Shown in pieces: positions 49,580 to 60,556 of a DNA stretch of 64,000 nucleotides (the first letter of the stretch is position 1; every line of letters starts with the position of its first letter). Both the position numbers and the translations under genes were made by a program. The notes under the pieces are model-generated. The model did not search any database. It worked only from the letters and a program-made list of their open reading frames with translations, and had not been told where the DNA came from. Location: the NCBI RefSeq assembly GCF_029968095.1, contig NZ_JASCIR010000001.1, positions 310,001 to 374,000 on the forward strand, in the 5' to 3' direction. The stretch comes from Streptomyces solicavernae (GTDB lineage: Bacteria > Actinomycetota > Actinomycetes > Streptomycetales > Streptomycetaceae).

Positions 49580-49996
49580 TCAGCCCTTGGAGGCCTGATT
49601 GAAGCGGAGCATGTTGCCCGCGGGGTCGCGGAACGCGCAGTCACGGACGCCGTACGGCTGGTCGACGGGCTCCTGGAACACGTCGCCGCCGGCGGCGCGG
49701 ATGCGTTCGAAGGTGGCGTCGACGTCGCCCGTCTGGAAGATTACGCCGCGCAGCAGGCCCTTGGCGAGGAGTTCGGCCATGGCCTTGCGGTCCTCGGGGG
49801 ACGCGTTCGGGTCGGCGAGCGGCGGTTCGAGGACGATGTTCACGTCGGGCTGGTCGGGTGAGCCGACTGTCACCCAGCGCATGCCCTCGAAGCCGACGTC
49901 GTTGCGTACTTCGAGGCCGAGCACGTCCCGGTAGAAGGCGAGCGCCTTGTCGTGGTCGTCGACGGCGATGAAGCAGGTGGAGAGGTTGATGTCCAT
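49580..49996 (-). CDS. VOC-family protein (glyoxalase-like)
   Basis: The 138-aa protein begins MDINLSTCFIAVDDHDKALAFYRDVLGLEVRNDVGFEGMRWVTVGSPDQPDVNIVLEPP and ends with GVIFQTGDVDATFERIRAAGGDVFQEPVDQPYGVRDCAFRDPAGNMLRFNQ. This is a VOC domain with the GVRDCAFRDPAGN-type metal-ligand end. It probably forms an operon with the AraC-family gene upstream, which ends 10 bp before its start. The AraC protein may regulate it. The substrate is unknown. Confidence 0.88.
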   Translation of the reverse strand: MDINLSTCFIAVDDHDKALAFYRDVLGLEVRNDVGFEGMRWVTVGSPDQPDVNIVLEPPLADPNASPEDRKAMAELLAKGLLRGVIFQTGDVDATFERIRAAGGDVFQEPVDQPYGVRDCAFRDPAGNMLRFNQASKG

Positions 49997-50006
49997 GCGT
50001 GTCACG

Positions 50007-50429
50007 CTAGGCACCCGGCGCGGGCTTCGCTTCTCCGTTCCTGACCGGCCGGGTGTAGACCTTCGCGATGCAGGGAGGGACGGCGGCGCCGTCGGCGTGG
50101 TCACGGGCCCGGTAGGCGCTGGGGCTCTCGCCGACCAGCTCGGTGAAGCGGGAGCTGAACGAGCCGAGTGACGTACAGCCCACCTCGAAGCACACCTCGG
50201 TCACGGACAGGTCGCCGCGCCGAAGGAGCGCCTTGGCGCGCTCGATGCGGCGGGTCATCAGATAGCTGTACGGGGTCTCTCCGTACGCGGCGCGGAAGCT
50301 GCGGGAGAAGTGGCCCGGCGATATGAGGGCGACGCGGGCGAGAGCGGGCACGTCCAGCGGCTGTCCGTAGTCGCGGTCCATGACGTCGCGCGCCTTGCGC
50401 AGCCGGACGAGATCCTCAAGATTGCTCAC
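50007..50429 (-). CDS. AraC-family transcriptional regulator (single-domain)
   Basis: The 140-aa protein consists of just the AraC DNA-binding domain: DYGQPLDVPALARVALISPGHFSRSFRAAYGETPYSYLMTRRIERAKALLRRGDLSVTEVCFEVGCTSLGSFSSRFTELVGESPSAYR, covering both HTH motifs. It lacks an N-terminal sensor, so ligand input, if any, must come from another protein. GTG at 50429 is the chosen start. It precedes the VOC gene in the same direction with a 10-bp gap. Confidence 0.88.
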   Translation of the reverse strand: MSNLEDLVRLRKARDVMDRDYGQPLDVPALARVALISPGHFSRSFRAAYGETPYSYLMTRRIERAKALLRRGDLSVTEVCFEVGCTSLGSFSSRFTELVGESPSAYRARDHADGAAVPPCIAKVYTRPVRNGEAKPAPGA

Positions 50430-50437
50430 TCGTCCAG

Positions 50438-50476
50438 TTTTCCACAGGCTCGGCGGGCCGGACGAGGCTATCCACA
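50438..50476. promoter_or_regulatory. Two DnaA-box-like sites upstream of the AraC-VOC pair
   Basis: TTTTCCACA (50438-50446) and CTATCCACA (50468-50476) lie in a 30-bp direct repeat that also shares AGGCTC-GCGGGC. They resemble the TTATCCACA box, but only two are present and there is no replication gene here. Confidence 0.35.
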
Positions 50477-50508
50477 GGCTCTGCGGGCGGTAGGCGGCTC
50501 GACTATGG

Positions 50509-50733
50509 TCACTGTGTGTGAACAGCACGGAGGCGCGTGAGGAGGGCACGGGCCGCCGGGCCGTCCGGCCCGTCCGTGCGCCAGGCGAGGGCGACGCGGC
50601 CGCGAAGGGTGCGGTCGGCCAAGGGGGCGGTGCGGGCGGAGAGTGCCGGAGGGGCGGCTCGTGACGGGCGGGCGCGCCTGAGGCGTGCGGTTCGGCGCGC
50701 CCGCCCGAACGAGGTCAACCCCCACAAGGTCAA
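50509..50733 (-). pseudogene. LysR-family regulator, C-terminal remnant
   Basis: The minus-strand frame from about 50650 to a stop at 50509 reads TAPLADRTLRGRVALAWRTDGPDGPAARALLTRLRAVHTQ. The piece RVALAWRTDGPDGPAARALL is the usual C-terminal end of Streptomyces LysR-type effector domains. Upstream the frame turns to low-complexity Arg/Ala sequence and runs into the end of the dioxygenase gene at 50730. No HTH is present, so most of the gene is missing. A chance match in GC-rich DNA is possible. Confidence 0.4.
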
Positions 50734-51407
50734 CGCTGTTGAGGGCCGGGGTGCTGGGCGGCGCGGACCACGTTCAGGACGAAGTCGAAGGTGCCCTGGC
50801 GGTCGGTGCCGTTGTCCTGGACGGTCATGAGGAGCGCGGGGTCGAAGAGGGCGTCGGTGTTGTTGCGCGGCTCGTTCGGGAAGTACAGCTGGGTGGTGAG
50901 GACGCGCTGGCCGGGCGCCTGCGCCTTGACGTGCAGGTGGCGGGTGCGGCCCGGGTAGAGGCCCGGCACGATCGTGGTCAGCGCGAAAGCGCCGGTGGAG
51001 TCGGTGAACTGGTGGCCACGGAAGGCGTATCCGGCGAGGTCGTACGCGCCGTTGTCGTCCGCCTGCCAGAAGTCGAGGAGCACATCAGGGAGCGGGGTGC
51101 AGGTACGGCTGAAGACGTAGCCGCGGACGGTGAGCGGGATGCCGGGTGTGCCGGGCGGGGCGAGATCGGTGCGCAGCGGCGAGTTGGGTTTGAAGTACGG
51201 GCCTTCCATCTGCTCGTGCGTCGGCCCGTCGCCGTCATCGCAGGTCGGGGTGGGGTCGAGGGGCCCGCCGCGGGCGGCCCCGTCCCGGGCGAGCGCGGTG
51301 CCGCCGGAGGTGAGCAGCGGCACGGTCCCGGCGACCAGGGCGGCTCTGAGCAGGGCTTTGCGGGAGAGGCCGTTGGGGGGTGGGGGCGTGGGCGGGGGCG
51401 GAGTCAT
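50730..51407 (-). CDS. Secreted intradiol ring-cleavage dioxygenase
   Basis: The 225-aa protein starts at ATG 51407 after GAGGTACCCC. It has a Pro-rich N-terminus, then LSRKALLRAALVAGTVPLL, a twin-Arg-like export signal (residues about 14-35). The dioxygenase core has EGPYFKPNSPLRTDL, VLLDFWQADDNGAYDLAGYAFRGHQFTDSTGAFALTTIVPGLYPGRTRHLHVK (Tyr, Tyr, His, His iron ligands) and LTTQLYFPNEPRNNTDALFD. Extracellular intradiol dioxygenases of Streptomyces act on catechol-type compounds. The upstream 348-bp region to 51755 contains no supportable gene. Confidence 0.9.
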   Translation of the reverse strand: MTPPPPTPPPPNGLSRKALLRAALVAGTVPLLTSGGTALARDGAARGGPLDPTPTCDDGDGPTHEQMEGPYFKPNSPLRTDLAPPGTPGIPLTVRGYVFSRTCTPLPDVLLDFWQADDNGAYDLAGYAFRGHQFTDSTGAFALTTIVPGLYPGRTRHLHVKAQAPGQRVLTTQLYFPNEPRNNTDALFDPALLMTVQDNGTDRQGTFDFVLNVVRAAQHPGPQQR

Positions 51408-51755
51408 AAGGGGTACCTCGCATTCCTCGGGCGTGGGGGCGGTGGATGCGTGGTGCTTCGGGGGTTGCTCAGGAACGTACCGGTGGACATCGGGGGTGCA
51501 CAGATTCCGGGTCGCCCCCTGGGTCGGGGTTATGGGGCGTGCTGGATCCGCCGGGCCCACACCCCCCCTCGTACCGGCCGTCGGCGAACACGCGGGCGCG
51601 GGCGACGGGTTGCTGACGTACCGGCTGATCGTGCGTCAACTTGTCGCAGTGGGCGCCGAGTTGGGGCGAGCGGGGAGGCGCCCGCGCCTCCGTAGGTGCG
51701 GGCGGCGGTGAGCCGTGACCGTGCTGCTCGCCAGCACGGCCCGACGTCGTACGTG

Positions 51756-52664
51756 TCAGGCCTCCGCGGCGGCCTTGGACTTCTCCTCGGTCGGCTCGGC
51801 GGCGGGGGTTGCGGCGGCCGCTGAAGTCGCGGTGTCGGCCGGGCCGGCGGCGGCTGCGGGAGTCGCCGTGTCGGCCGGAGTTGCGGTGGCGTCGGCAGTG
51901 GGAGTGCCGAACCAGACGGCGCCCTGCTTCTCCTCGCGCTCGATGGCGCCCTTGCGCAGCAGGCCGTTGAGGGCGTTGCGCACGGACTGGGTACTGGAGG
52001 CGCGCTCGGGGTGCTTCTGCTTCAGCTCGTCGAAGATCTCCCGCACCGTGCGGCGCTCCGGGGCGTGGCCACCGAGCAGACCGGCGATGACGTCCTGCAG
52101 GGTGGGGCCACCGGGGGTGCGGACTGTGCCGTTCTTCTTGGCCTTGGCGGCGCTGCGGACAGTGGCCTTGGGGTTTGCTGAAGGCTTGGCGGAGCGCTTG
52201 GCGTTTGCTGAGGGCTCGGTGGAGCGCTTGGCGTTTGCTGAGGGCTTGGCGGAGCGCTTGGCGTTTGCTGAGGGCTTGGCCGCCGCCTTGGCCTCTTCTT
52301 CGGCCTTGGTTGCACCCTGGGCCTGATCTCCGGCCTTGGGCGCGGCCTTCTTCGTACGCTTCGGCTTTGCGGCGGCCGTGCCCGTCGAGGCCGGCTTCTT
52401 GCGAGGGCGGCGCTGCCTCGGCAGCGAGTCGCCCGCGGTCCTCGCCTCGTCGGCGACGGTCACAGTGGTGGCGGCGGGCTCGGACTCGGCCGTGGTTCCG
52501 TGGCCGAGCGCGGCGAGCATGCCGCTCAACGCCGTGTGGTCGTCGCGGAGTTGGCCAAGGCGCGCCTCAAGCTCCTTCTGCTCCTGCTCGTTACGGGCCA
52601 GCTCCTGTGCGAACTGCGGGGCGTACCGGTCCTGGACCGAGGAGGTGAGATGGTCGTCAGACAC
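51756..52664 (-). CDS. Histone-H1-like/regulatory protein with 10-residue Lys/Ser repeats
   Basis: The 302-aa protein has an acidic-basic coiled coil at the N-terminus (QFAQELARNEQEQKELEARLGQLRDDHTALSGML), then a Lys/Ala/Pro/Arg-rich region with repeated AKPSANAKRS units (about residues 130-170). A winged-helix-like globular part follows (LQDVIAGLLGGHAPERRTVREIFDELKQKHPERASSTQSVRNALNGLLRKGAIEREEKQGAVWFG, about 187-255) and an Ala/Thr/Pro tail with repeats. The composition suggests nucleoid binding like linker-histone-type proteins. A transcription-regulator role is an alternative. It is followed by the LAETG protein gene in the other orientation. Confidence 0.8.
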   Translation of the reverse strand: MSDDHLTSSVQDRYAPQFAQELARNEQEQKELEARLGQLRDDHTALSGMLAALGHGTTAESEPAATTVTVADEARTAGDSLPRQRRPRKKPASTGTAAAKPKRTKKAAPKAGDQAQGATKAEEEAKAAAKPSANAKRSAKPSANAKRSTEPSANAKRSAKPSANPKATVRSAAKAKKNGTVRTPGGPTLQDVIAGLLGGHAPERRTVREIFDELKQKHPERASSTQSVRNALNGLLRKGAIEREEKQGAVWFGTPTADATATPADTATPAAAAGPADTATSAAAATPAAEPTEEKSKAAAEA

Positions 52665-53077
52665 AACGGCATCCTTTCGTCGGGTTGTTGGAGACGTGTG
52701 CGGATGCTACTCACGCGGATACGCCCATCGTCCACAGATCCGCCATTACCTCACCCTTGCGCGGTGCGGGAGTTGAGGGTTGAGCCGCCTGAGGCGTGCA
52801 ACGCGAGGCGCCTGCGGCGTACCACGCGAACACCCCCGCAACCCCCTCCGGACAGCAGCACACCAACCCGCAGGCGCCACCCGCCCTATGGCATGAGTCA
52901 CAGAAGAGCCGCCTGCACCGTGCACAACCTTCCGGCTATGCCCGATTCGCGGTACACCCCAGCCGCCGACGGCCCGAGCGGCGGCGGAAATCCCAGGTCG
53001 GAGTGGACATGCACCGCCCTAAACTCAACCCACTTTCGCCGCCCCACCGGCCCTCTCCTCGACCAGGAAGGTCTCCT

Positions 53078-54424
53078 GTGACGCTCAACCGTGCCCTCGC
53101 CACCGCCGTCGTGGCCGCCGTGACCACGCCGGTACTCCTCGTGGCGGCAACTCCGGCCACTGCACAGGACGTTGCCGCCACCCGCACCGCCGACCAGCAG
53201 AGCGTTCCGACGTACGCGGAGTTGCAGAAGGCGGCTGACGAGGCGAAGAAGACGTACGACGACGCCGTCGCGGCCGAGAGCGAGGGCCGCACGAAGCTGG
53301 AGGCGACGCTGGAGGCGCTGGACTCCGACTCGCACCCGTTGAAGTCAGCCGTGCTGAAGGCCGAGCAGGCCGCGGATGACGCCGCCGACGCCAAGGGCGC
53401 GGCCGACCGGGACGTGACCGACGCGAAGGCCGCGCTGGCGGCCGCCGGGACCGACGCCGAGAAGGCGGAGGCGCAGAAGGCCCTCGACGCGGCGGAGACC
53501 GCGCTGACGGAGGCCGTCGCGGCGCTGGAGTCGGCGCAGGAGAAGGCGAAGGCCGCCCGTACGGAGTTCGACGACGCGCGGGTGGCGGCGTTCCGCGCGT
53601 ACCACCTGGTGAAGAAGGCGCTGGCCGAGGCGCGCGAGGCCAAGGAGGCCGCCGACAAGGCGTTGGCGGACGCCCGCGCGTGCGTGCGCGACGACGCGCT
53701 GACGTCGGTCGCCGTGGGGCTGCCGTCGAAGGTGGTGGCGGGCGAGACCGTCGACTTCACGTTCCGCATCACCAACGGCGGTACGCGCACGCTGAGCGTC
53801 GACCCGCTGGTGGGCGTGCACCTGAAGAACGGCCGCGACGAGGCGCTGAAGGTCGAGTGGTCGGACGGCTCCGGATGGCACGCCCTCGACCCGGACGAGG
53901 GTGCCGAACACCTGGGCCGTGTCGGCGAGTTGAAGCCGGGTGCGCGCAGCGACGTGAAGATGCGGCTCACCGTCGCCCCGGAGGGTCTGGGGCAGGGTCA
54001 GGGGGCGAAGAACGCCGACGGGTTCGCGCTGTTCGCCGCCGATGCCTTCGACGCGTACAAGCCGTGTGTGCTCGGCCCGATGAAGCGCTACGACTTCGAG
54101 GTGCTGCCCGCGGGCAGCGAGCCCGGCGACGTGGACGACGCGAAGCCCGGCAAGCCCGGCAGCGGTGACGACGAGCGTCCCGGCGCGGGCAAGCCCGGCA
54201 CGGACGCGGACGGCGGCACGTCCGCGCAGGGCGGCGCGGGTGCACCGGCCGAGGCGAAGGACGAGGCCGGGGAGGGGGCCGGGGACGGGCCCCGGGGCGG
54301 CCTGGCCGAGACGGGCGCCTCCTCGGGCACGCTGCCGCTCGCCCTCGCGGGTGCGGGCGCGGTCGCGCTGGGCGCGGGTGCGGTGTTCGTCGTACGGCGT
54401 CGGAAGGCCGGCGCGGAGAGCTGA
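53078..54424 (+). CDS. LAETG sortase-anchored coiled-coil surface protein
   Basis: The 448-aa protein starts at a GTG after AGGAAGG. The signal peptide (VTLNRALATAVVAAVTTPVLLVAATPATAQ) cleaves near residue 30. A long Ala/Glu/Lys coiled coil follows (about 40-205) with heptads such as ALAEAREAKEAADKALADARA. Then a beta domain (about 210-340; VAVGLPSKVVAGETVDFTFRITNGGTRTLSVDPLVG), a Pro/Gly/Asp-rich stalk, and the C-terminal sorting signal LAETG followed by a TM segment and RRRK. LAxTG is the class E sortase motif of Streptomyces. The protein is therefore exposed on the cell wall. The binding partner is unknown. Confidence 0.85.
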   Translation: MTLNRALATAVVAAVTTPVLLVAATPATAQDVAATRTADQQSVPTYAELQKAADEAKKTYDDAVAAESEGRTKLEATLEALDSDSHPLKSAVLKAEQAADDAADAKGAADRDVTDAKAALAAAGTDAEKAEAQKALDAAETALTEAVAALESAQEKAKAARTEFDDARVAAFRAYHLVKKALAEAREAKEAADKALADARACVRDDALTSVAVGLPSKVVAGETVDFTFRITNGGTRTLSVDPLVGVHLKNGRDEALKVEWSDGSGWHALDPDEGAEHLGRVGELKPGARSDVKMRLTVAPEGLGQGQGAKNADGFALFAADAFDAYKPCVLGPMKRYDFEVLPAGSEPGDVDDAKPGKPGSGDDERPGAGKPGTDADGGTSAQGGAGAPAEAKDEAGEGAGDGPRGGLAETGASSGTLPLALAGAGAVALGAGAVFVVRRRKAGAES

Positions 54425-54467
54425 CCGTACGGGAAGTCCTCGTAGCCGTCGCCGTTGAAGCCGGGTT

Positions 54468-54499
54468 CACGCCGGGCGGCATGGGTGCCGCCCGGCGTG
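54468..54499. terminator. Bidirectional terminator hairpin
   Basis: CACGCCGGGCGGC (54468-54480) and its exact complement (54487-54499) form a 13-bp stem with a 6-base loop, between the convergent LAETG and MaoC genes. Confidence 0.75.
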
Positions 54500-54562
54500 C
54501 CCGCGTAGACGCCTGGGCGGGACTCGTCCTGCGCCGACCTGCGTGCGGGTCGCCCGGAGGGT

Positions 54563-55081
54563 TCAGGCAGCCGCGTCCGGGCGGCGCCGGAACAGGTTCA
54601 CGGCCGTGACGGTGAGGACGGGCTCGTCGCGCTGGTTGAGGACTTCGATGCGGGTGTGCACCAGGCCGCGGTCCGGCTTGGAGCGGGAGACGCGGGCGTC
54701 GAGGATCGTCGTACGGATGGCGAGGGCGTCGCCGGGCCGCACCGGGCGGACCCAGCGCAGCTCGTCGACGCCCGGGGACCCCAGGCTCGCGACCCCGCTC
54801 ACGAAGTGGTCGGCGTACAGCCGCATCATCACGGCCGTGGTGTGCCAGCCGCTCGCGATCAGGCCCTTGAACGGGCCGTGTCCTGCGGCCTCCGGTTCGG
54901 TGTGGAAGCTCTGCGGGTCGAAACGGCGGGCGAAGCCGACGATCTCCTCCTCACTGAGCGTGATGCGACCGAAGGTGTACGTGGCGCCGGGGACGTAGTC
55001 CTCGTAGTACCGGTCGTCGACGGGGGTGGCGAAGTCGGGGCTCGGCGGGATCGGTGCCGTCGTCGGGCGGGGTGCCGTCAT
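54563..55081 (-). CDS. MaoC-family hot-dog dehydratase
   Basis: The 172-aa protein has the R-hydratase signature FARRFDPQSFHTEPEAA with the catalytic Asp and His, then FKGLIASGWHTTAVMMRLYADHFV and ELRWVRPVRPGDAL, all typical of the MaoC hot-dog fold. Such proteins hydrate enoyl-CoA in polyketide, fatty acid or steroid metabolism. It stands alone. The ATG start (complement at 55079-55081) has a weak RBS. Confidence 0.92.
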   Translation of the reverse strand: MTAPRPTTAPIPPSPDFATPVDDRYYEDYVPGATYTFGRITLSEEEIVGFARRFDPQSFHTEPEAAGHGPFKGLIASGWHTTAVMMRLYADHFVSGVASLGSPGVDELRWVRPVRPGDALAIRTTILDARVSRSKPDRGLVHTRIEVLNQRDEPVLTVTAVNLFRRRPDAAA

Positions 55082-55315
55082 GTGGCGTGCCTTCCGGTGG
55101 AGTTGAGCGTGCGGCGGGCATTCTCGCCGATCGCGTGGCCGCCCGGCTCGCTTCTCGGCCAGGTGTGCGGAGGCCCGGTGGGCGGCGGCTGAGCGCGGGC
55201 GGCCCCGGTCCAGGCTCCGGACACCTATCTCAGTAAGTGAGAAACGGCCTGGTCATGACCGGGTGGGTGGCCGGTATCGTTCGCGCCGCAAGCCGACCCC
55301 GGAGGGAAGCAGCAC

Positions 55316-56575
55316 ATGTCCACGCTCCCGCAGTCCAGCAGCCCGGCCATCGACCGCGAGCAGGCCGCCGCCGACTACGCGGCCCTGCTCGACCGCTCAC
55401 TCTCGCTGAACCTCACCCGCGGCAAGCCCGACCCGCTCCAGTTGGACCTGGCGGGAGCGCTGCTCTCCTGCGACCTGTCCGACCACAAGGCGGCCGACGG
55501 CACCGACTGCCGGAACTACGGCGGCCTTCACGGGCTGCCCGAGCTGCGGGAGATATTCAGCGGGCCGCTGCAGGTGCCGGCCGGCCAGCTGGTGGCGATG
55601 GACAACTCCAGCCTGGCCCTGATGCACGACACGATCGTGCACGCGCTGCTGAGCGTGCTGCCGGGAGCGGAGCGGCGCTGGGCCGACGAGGCGGACATCG
55701 CGTTCCTGTGTCCGGTGCCCGGGTACGACCGGCACTTCGCGCTGTGCGAGCGGTTCGGCATCGAGATGATCCCGGTGCCGATGACGCCCGAGGGCCCCGA
55801 CATGGACGTGGTGGCCGAGCTGGCCGGGGGCGATCCGCGGATCAAGGGCATCTGGTGCGTGCCGAAGTACAGCAACCCGTCGGGCATCACGTTCAGCGAG
55901 GCGACCGTGCGCCGGCTCGCCGAGATGGAGACGGCCGCGCCGGACTTCCGGATCTTCTGGGACAACGCGTACGCGATGCACCACCTGACCGAGGAGGAGG
56001 TGGAGGTCGCCGACCTGCTCGCGGCCTGCGCCGACGCGAGCCACCCGGACCGGGCGTTCGTCTTCGGCTCCACGTCGAAGATCACGTTCGCCGGTGCGGG
56101 CGTCGCGTTCTTCGGTTCGTCGCCCGCGAACGTGGAGTGGTTCCTGAAGCACGCCGCGAAGCGCACCATCGGCCCGGACAAGCTGAACCAGCTGCGGCAT
56201 GTGCGCGTCCTTGGGGACACCGACGGCGTACGGGCGCACATGGCCCGGCACCGGGAACTCCTTCGCCCCAAGTTCGACCTGGTCGATCGGATCCTGGAGC
56301 GCGAGCTCGGCGGCACGGACCTGGCGACGTGGTCGCGGCCGCAGGGCGGGTACTTCGTCACGCTCGACGTGCGTGAGGGCCGCGCCCGTGAGGTCGTACG
56401 CCTCGCCGGTGAGGCCGGGGTCGCGCTGACCCCGGCCGGGGCGTCGCATCCGTACGGGCGTGACCCGCAGGACAGCACCATCCGGATCGCGCCCAGCTAC
56501 CCGGGCCTCGCCGAGCTGGAGGAGGCCATCGTCGCGCTGGCGGTGTGCGTCCGGCTGGCCTGCGCGGAGCAGTAG
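55316..56575 (+). CDS. PLP-dependent aminotransferase, aspartate aminotransferase-like (class I, subgroup Ic)
   Basis: The 419-aa enzyme has SLNLTRGKPDPLQLDL at the N-terminus, DNSSLALMHDTIVHAL, CPVPGYDRHFALCERFGI, KYSNPSGITFSE, FRIFWDNAYAMHHL, and the PLP-lysine motif FVFGSTSKITFAGAGVAFF. The C-terminal domain has GGYFVTLDV and IRIAPSYPG. This is the atypical aspartate-type aminotransferase found in Corynebacterium and Streptomyces. It would interconvert aspartate/2-oxoglutarate and oxaloacetate/glutamate. It is a single-gene unit with RBS GGAGGGAAGC. Confidence 0.88.
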   Translation: MSTLPQSSSPAIDREQAAADYAALLDRSLSLNLTRGKPDPLQLDLAGALLSCDLSDHKAADGTDCRNYGGLHGLPELREIFSGPLQVPAGQLVAMDNSSLALMHDTIVHALLSVLPGAERRWADEADIAFLCPVPGYDRHFALCERFGIEMIPVPMTPEGPDMDVVAELAGGDPRIKGIWCVPKYSNPSGITFSEATVRRLAEMETAAPDFRIFWDNAYAMHHLTEEEVEVADLLAACADASHPDRAFVFGSTSKITFAGAGVAFFGSSPANVEWFLKHAAKRTIGPDKLNQLRHVRVLGDTDGVRAHMARHRELLRPKFDLVDRILERELGGTDLATWSRPQGGYFVTLDVREGRAREVVRLAGEAGVALTPAGASHPYGRDPQDSTIRIAPSYPGLAELEEAIVALAVCVRLACAEQ

Positions 56576-56634
56576 GTTCCGGCCCCGTCCGGCGCCGTCG
56601 GAACGGGCACCGCAGTCGCCCTGCGGGCTCGTCC

Positions 56635-59376
<2,742 letters not shown>

Positions 59377-59449
59377 GGGAATCTCCTCCAGGGGTGGGCG
59401 GCCGCCCGGCGTGCGGGGACATGGATGGGCCGGGCGGCCGGTCTGTGGG

Positions 59450-59480
59450 GCGCGCGCCTCGCTCAGCCGAGGCCGCGCGC
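59450..59480 (-). terminator. Terminator between LacI-type gene and pullulanase
   Basis: GCGCGCGCCTCG and CGAGGCCGCGCGC pair with one bulge around CTCAGC. It is 20 bp after the LacI stop and 73 bp before the pullulanase start, so the pullulanase probably has its own promoter or depends on read-through. Confidence 0.55.
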
Positions 59481-59500
59481 CTGGGACTTCAGGAGTTGGG

Positions 59501-60556
59501 TCAGGACCGGGAGCGGGCCGCCGTGGAACCACGTACGACCAACTCCGGCTGGAACACGAACTCGGTGCGCTGCACCGGGTTTCCGTCGATCTCCTCAAGC
59601 AGCGCCCCGACCGCCGCCGTCGCCATCGCCTGCACCGGCTGGCGCACCGTGGTCAGCGGCGGGTCGGTGAACGGGATCAGCGGCGAGTCGTCGAAGCCCA
59701 CCACCGACACGTCCCCCGGCACGGAGAGCCCGCGCTCGCGCACCGTACGGACCGCGCCGAGCGCCATCAGGTCGCTGCCGCACACCATCGCCGTACAGCC
59801 CCGGTCGAGCAGCGCGGCCGCGGCGGCCTGGCCGCCCTCGACGGTGAACAGGGTGCGCTCCACGAGGAGTTCGGCCTGTTCGGGGCCGAGGTCGAGCAGG
59901 TCGTGCAGCGCGGCCGCGAAGCCCTCCGCCTTGCGCCGCGACGGCACGTACCGGGTCGGGCCCACCGCGAGGCCGATGCGTTCGTGGCCGAGGTCGACGA
60001 GGTGCCGTACCGCCATGCGCACCGCCGAGTGGTCGTCGGAGGAGACGCAGGAGACCGGGATCTGCTCGTTGAAGCCGTTGATGAGGACGAACGGCGTGCC
60101 GCGCTGCACCAGTTCGCGGTAGCGCGTCGGATCGGCGGACGTGTCGGCGTGCAGGCCCGACATGAACACGATGCCGCTGACGCCCCGCGCCTGAAGATGA
60201 CCGACCAGCTCGTCCTCGGTGGCGCCGCCCGGCATCTGCGTGCAGAGCATCGGCGTGTAGCCGTGCCCGGCCAGGACCTGCTCGATGACCTGCGCGAACG
60301 CCGGGAAGATGGGGTTGGTCAGCTCGGGGATCACCAGTCCCACCAGGCCCGCGCTGCGGCGCTTCAGGCGTACGGGCCGCTCGTAGCCGAGGACGTCGAG
60401 GGCGGCGAGGACACGGTGCCGGGTGGCGGCGGCGACGCCCGCGCGGCCGTTGAGCACCCGGCTCGCCGTGGCCTCGCTGACGCCCGCCTGCACGGCGATG
60501 TCGGCGAGCCGCGGCGCGGCGGGCCGGGCGGCGACCGCCTCCCTCGACAGGGTCAC
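59501..60556 (-). CDS. LacI-family regulator, MalR/Reg1-like
   Basis: The 351-aa protein has the LacI HTH (RLADIAVQAGVSEATASRVLNGRAGVAAATRHRVLAALDVLGYERP) with the hinge helix, and a periplasmic-binding-protein-like sensor (LVGLVIPELTNPIFPAFAQVIEQVL, VSCVSSDDHSAVRMAVRHLVDLGHERIGL, MVCGSDLMALGAVRTVRERGLSVPGDVSVVGFDDSPL). It starts at a GTG that overlaps the alpha-glucosidase stop by four bases, so it is the last gene of the mal operon. In Streptomyces, MalR represses mal and amylase genes. The repeats at 9675-9699 in front of the amylase gene are its likely sites. Confidence 0.88.
   Translation of the reverse strand: MTLSREAVAARPAAPRLADIAVQAGVSEATASRVLNGRAGVAAATRHRVLAALDVLGYERPVRLKRRSAGLVGLVIPELTNPIFPAFAQVIEQVLAGHGYTPMLCTQMPGGATEDELVGHLQARGVSGIVFMSGLHADTSADPTRYRELVQRGTPFVLINGFNEQIPVSCVSSDDHSAVRMAVRHLVDLGHERIGLAVGPTRYVPSRRKAEGFAAALHDLLDLGPEQAELLVERTLFTVEGGQAAAAALLDRGCTAMVCGSDLMALGAVRTVRERGLSVPGDVSVVGFDDSPLIPFTDPPLTTVRQPVQAMATAAVGALLEEIDGNPVQRTEFVFQPELVVRGSTAARSRS

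Noticed and set aside
50438..50476. A replication origin
   Set aside because: Only two box-like sites, no dnaA/dnaN or partition genes, and no cluster of boxes.
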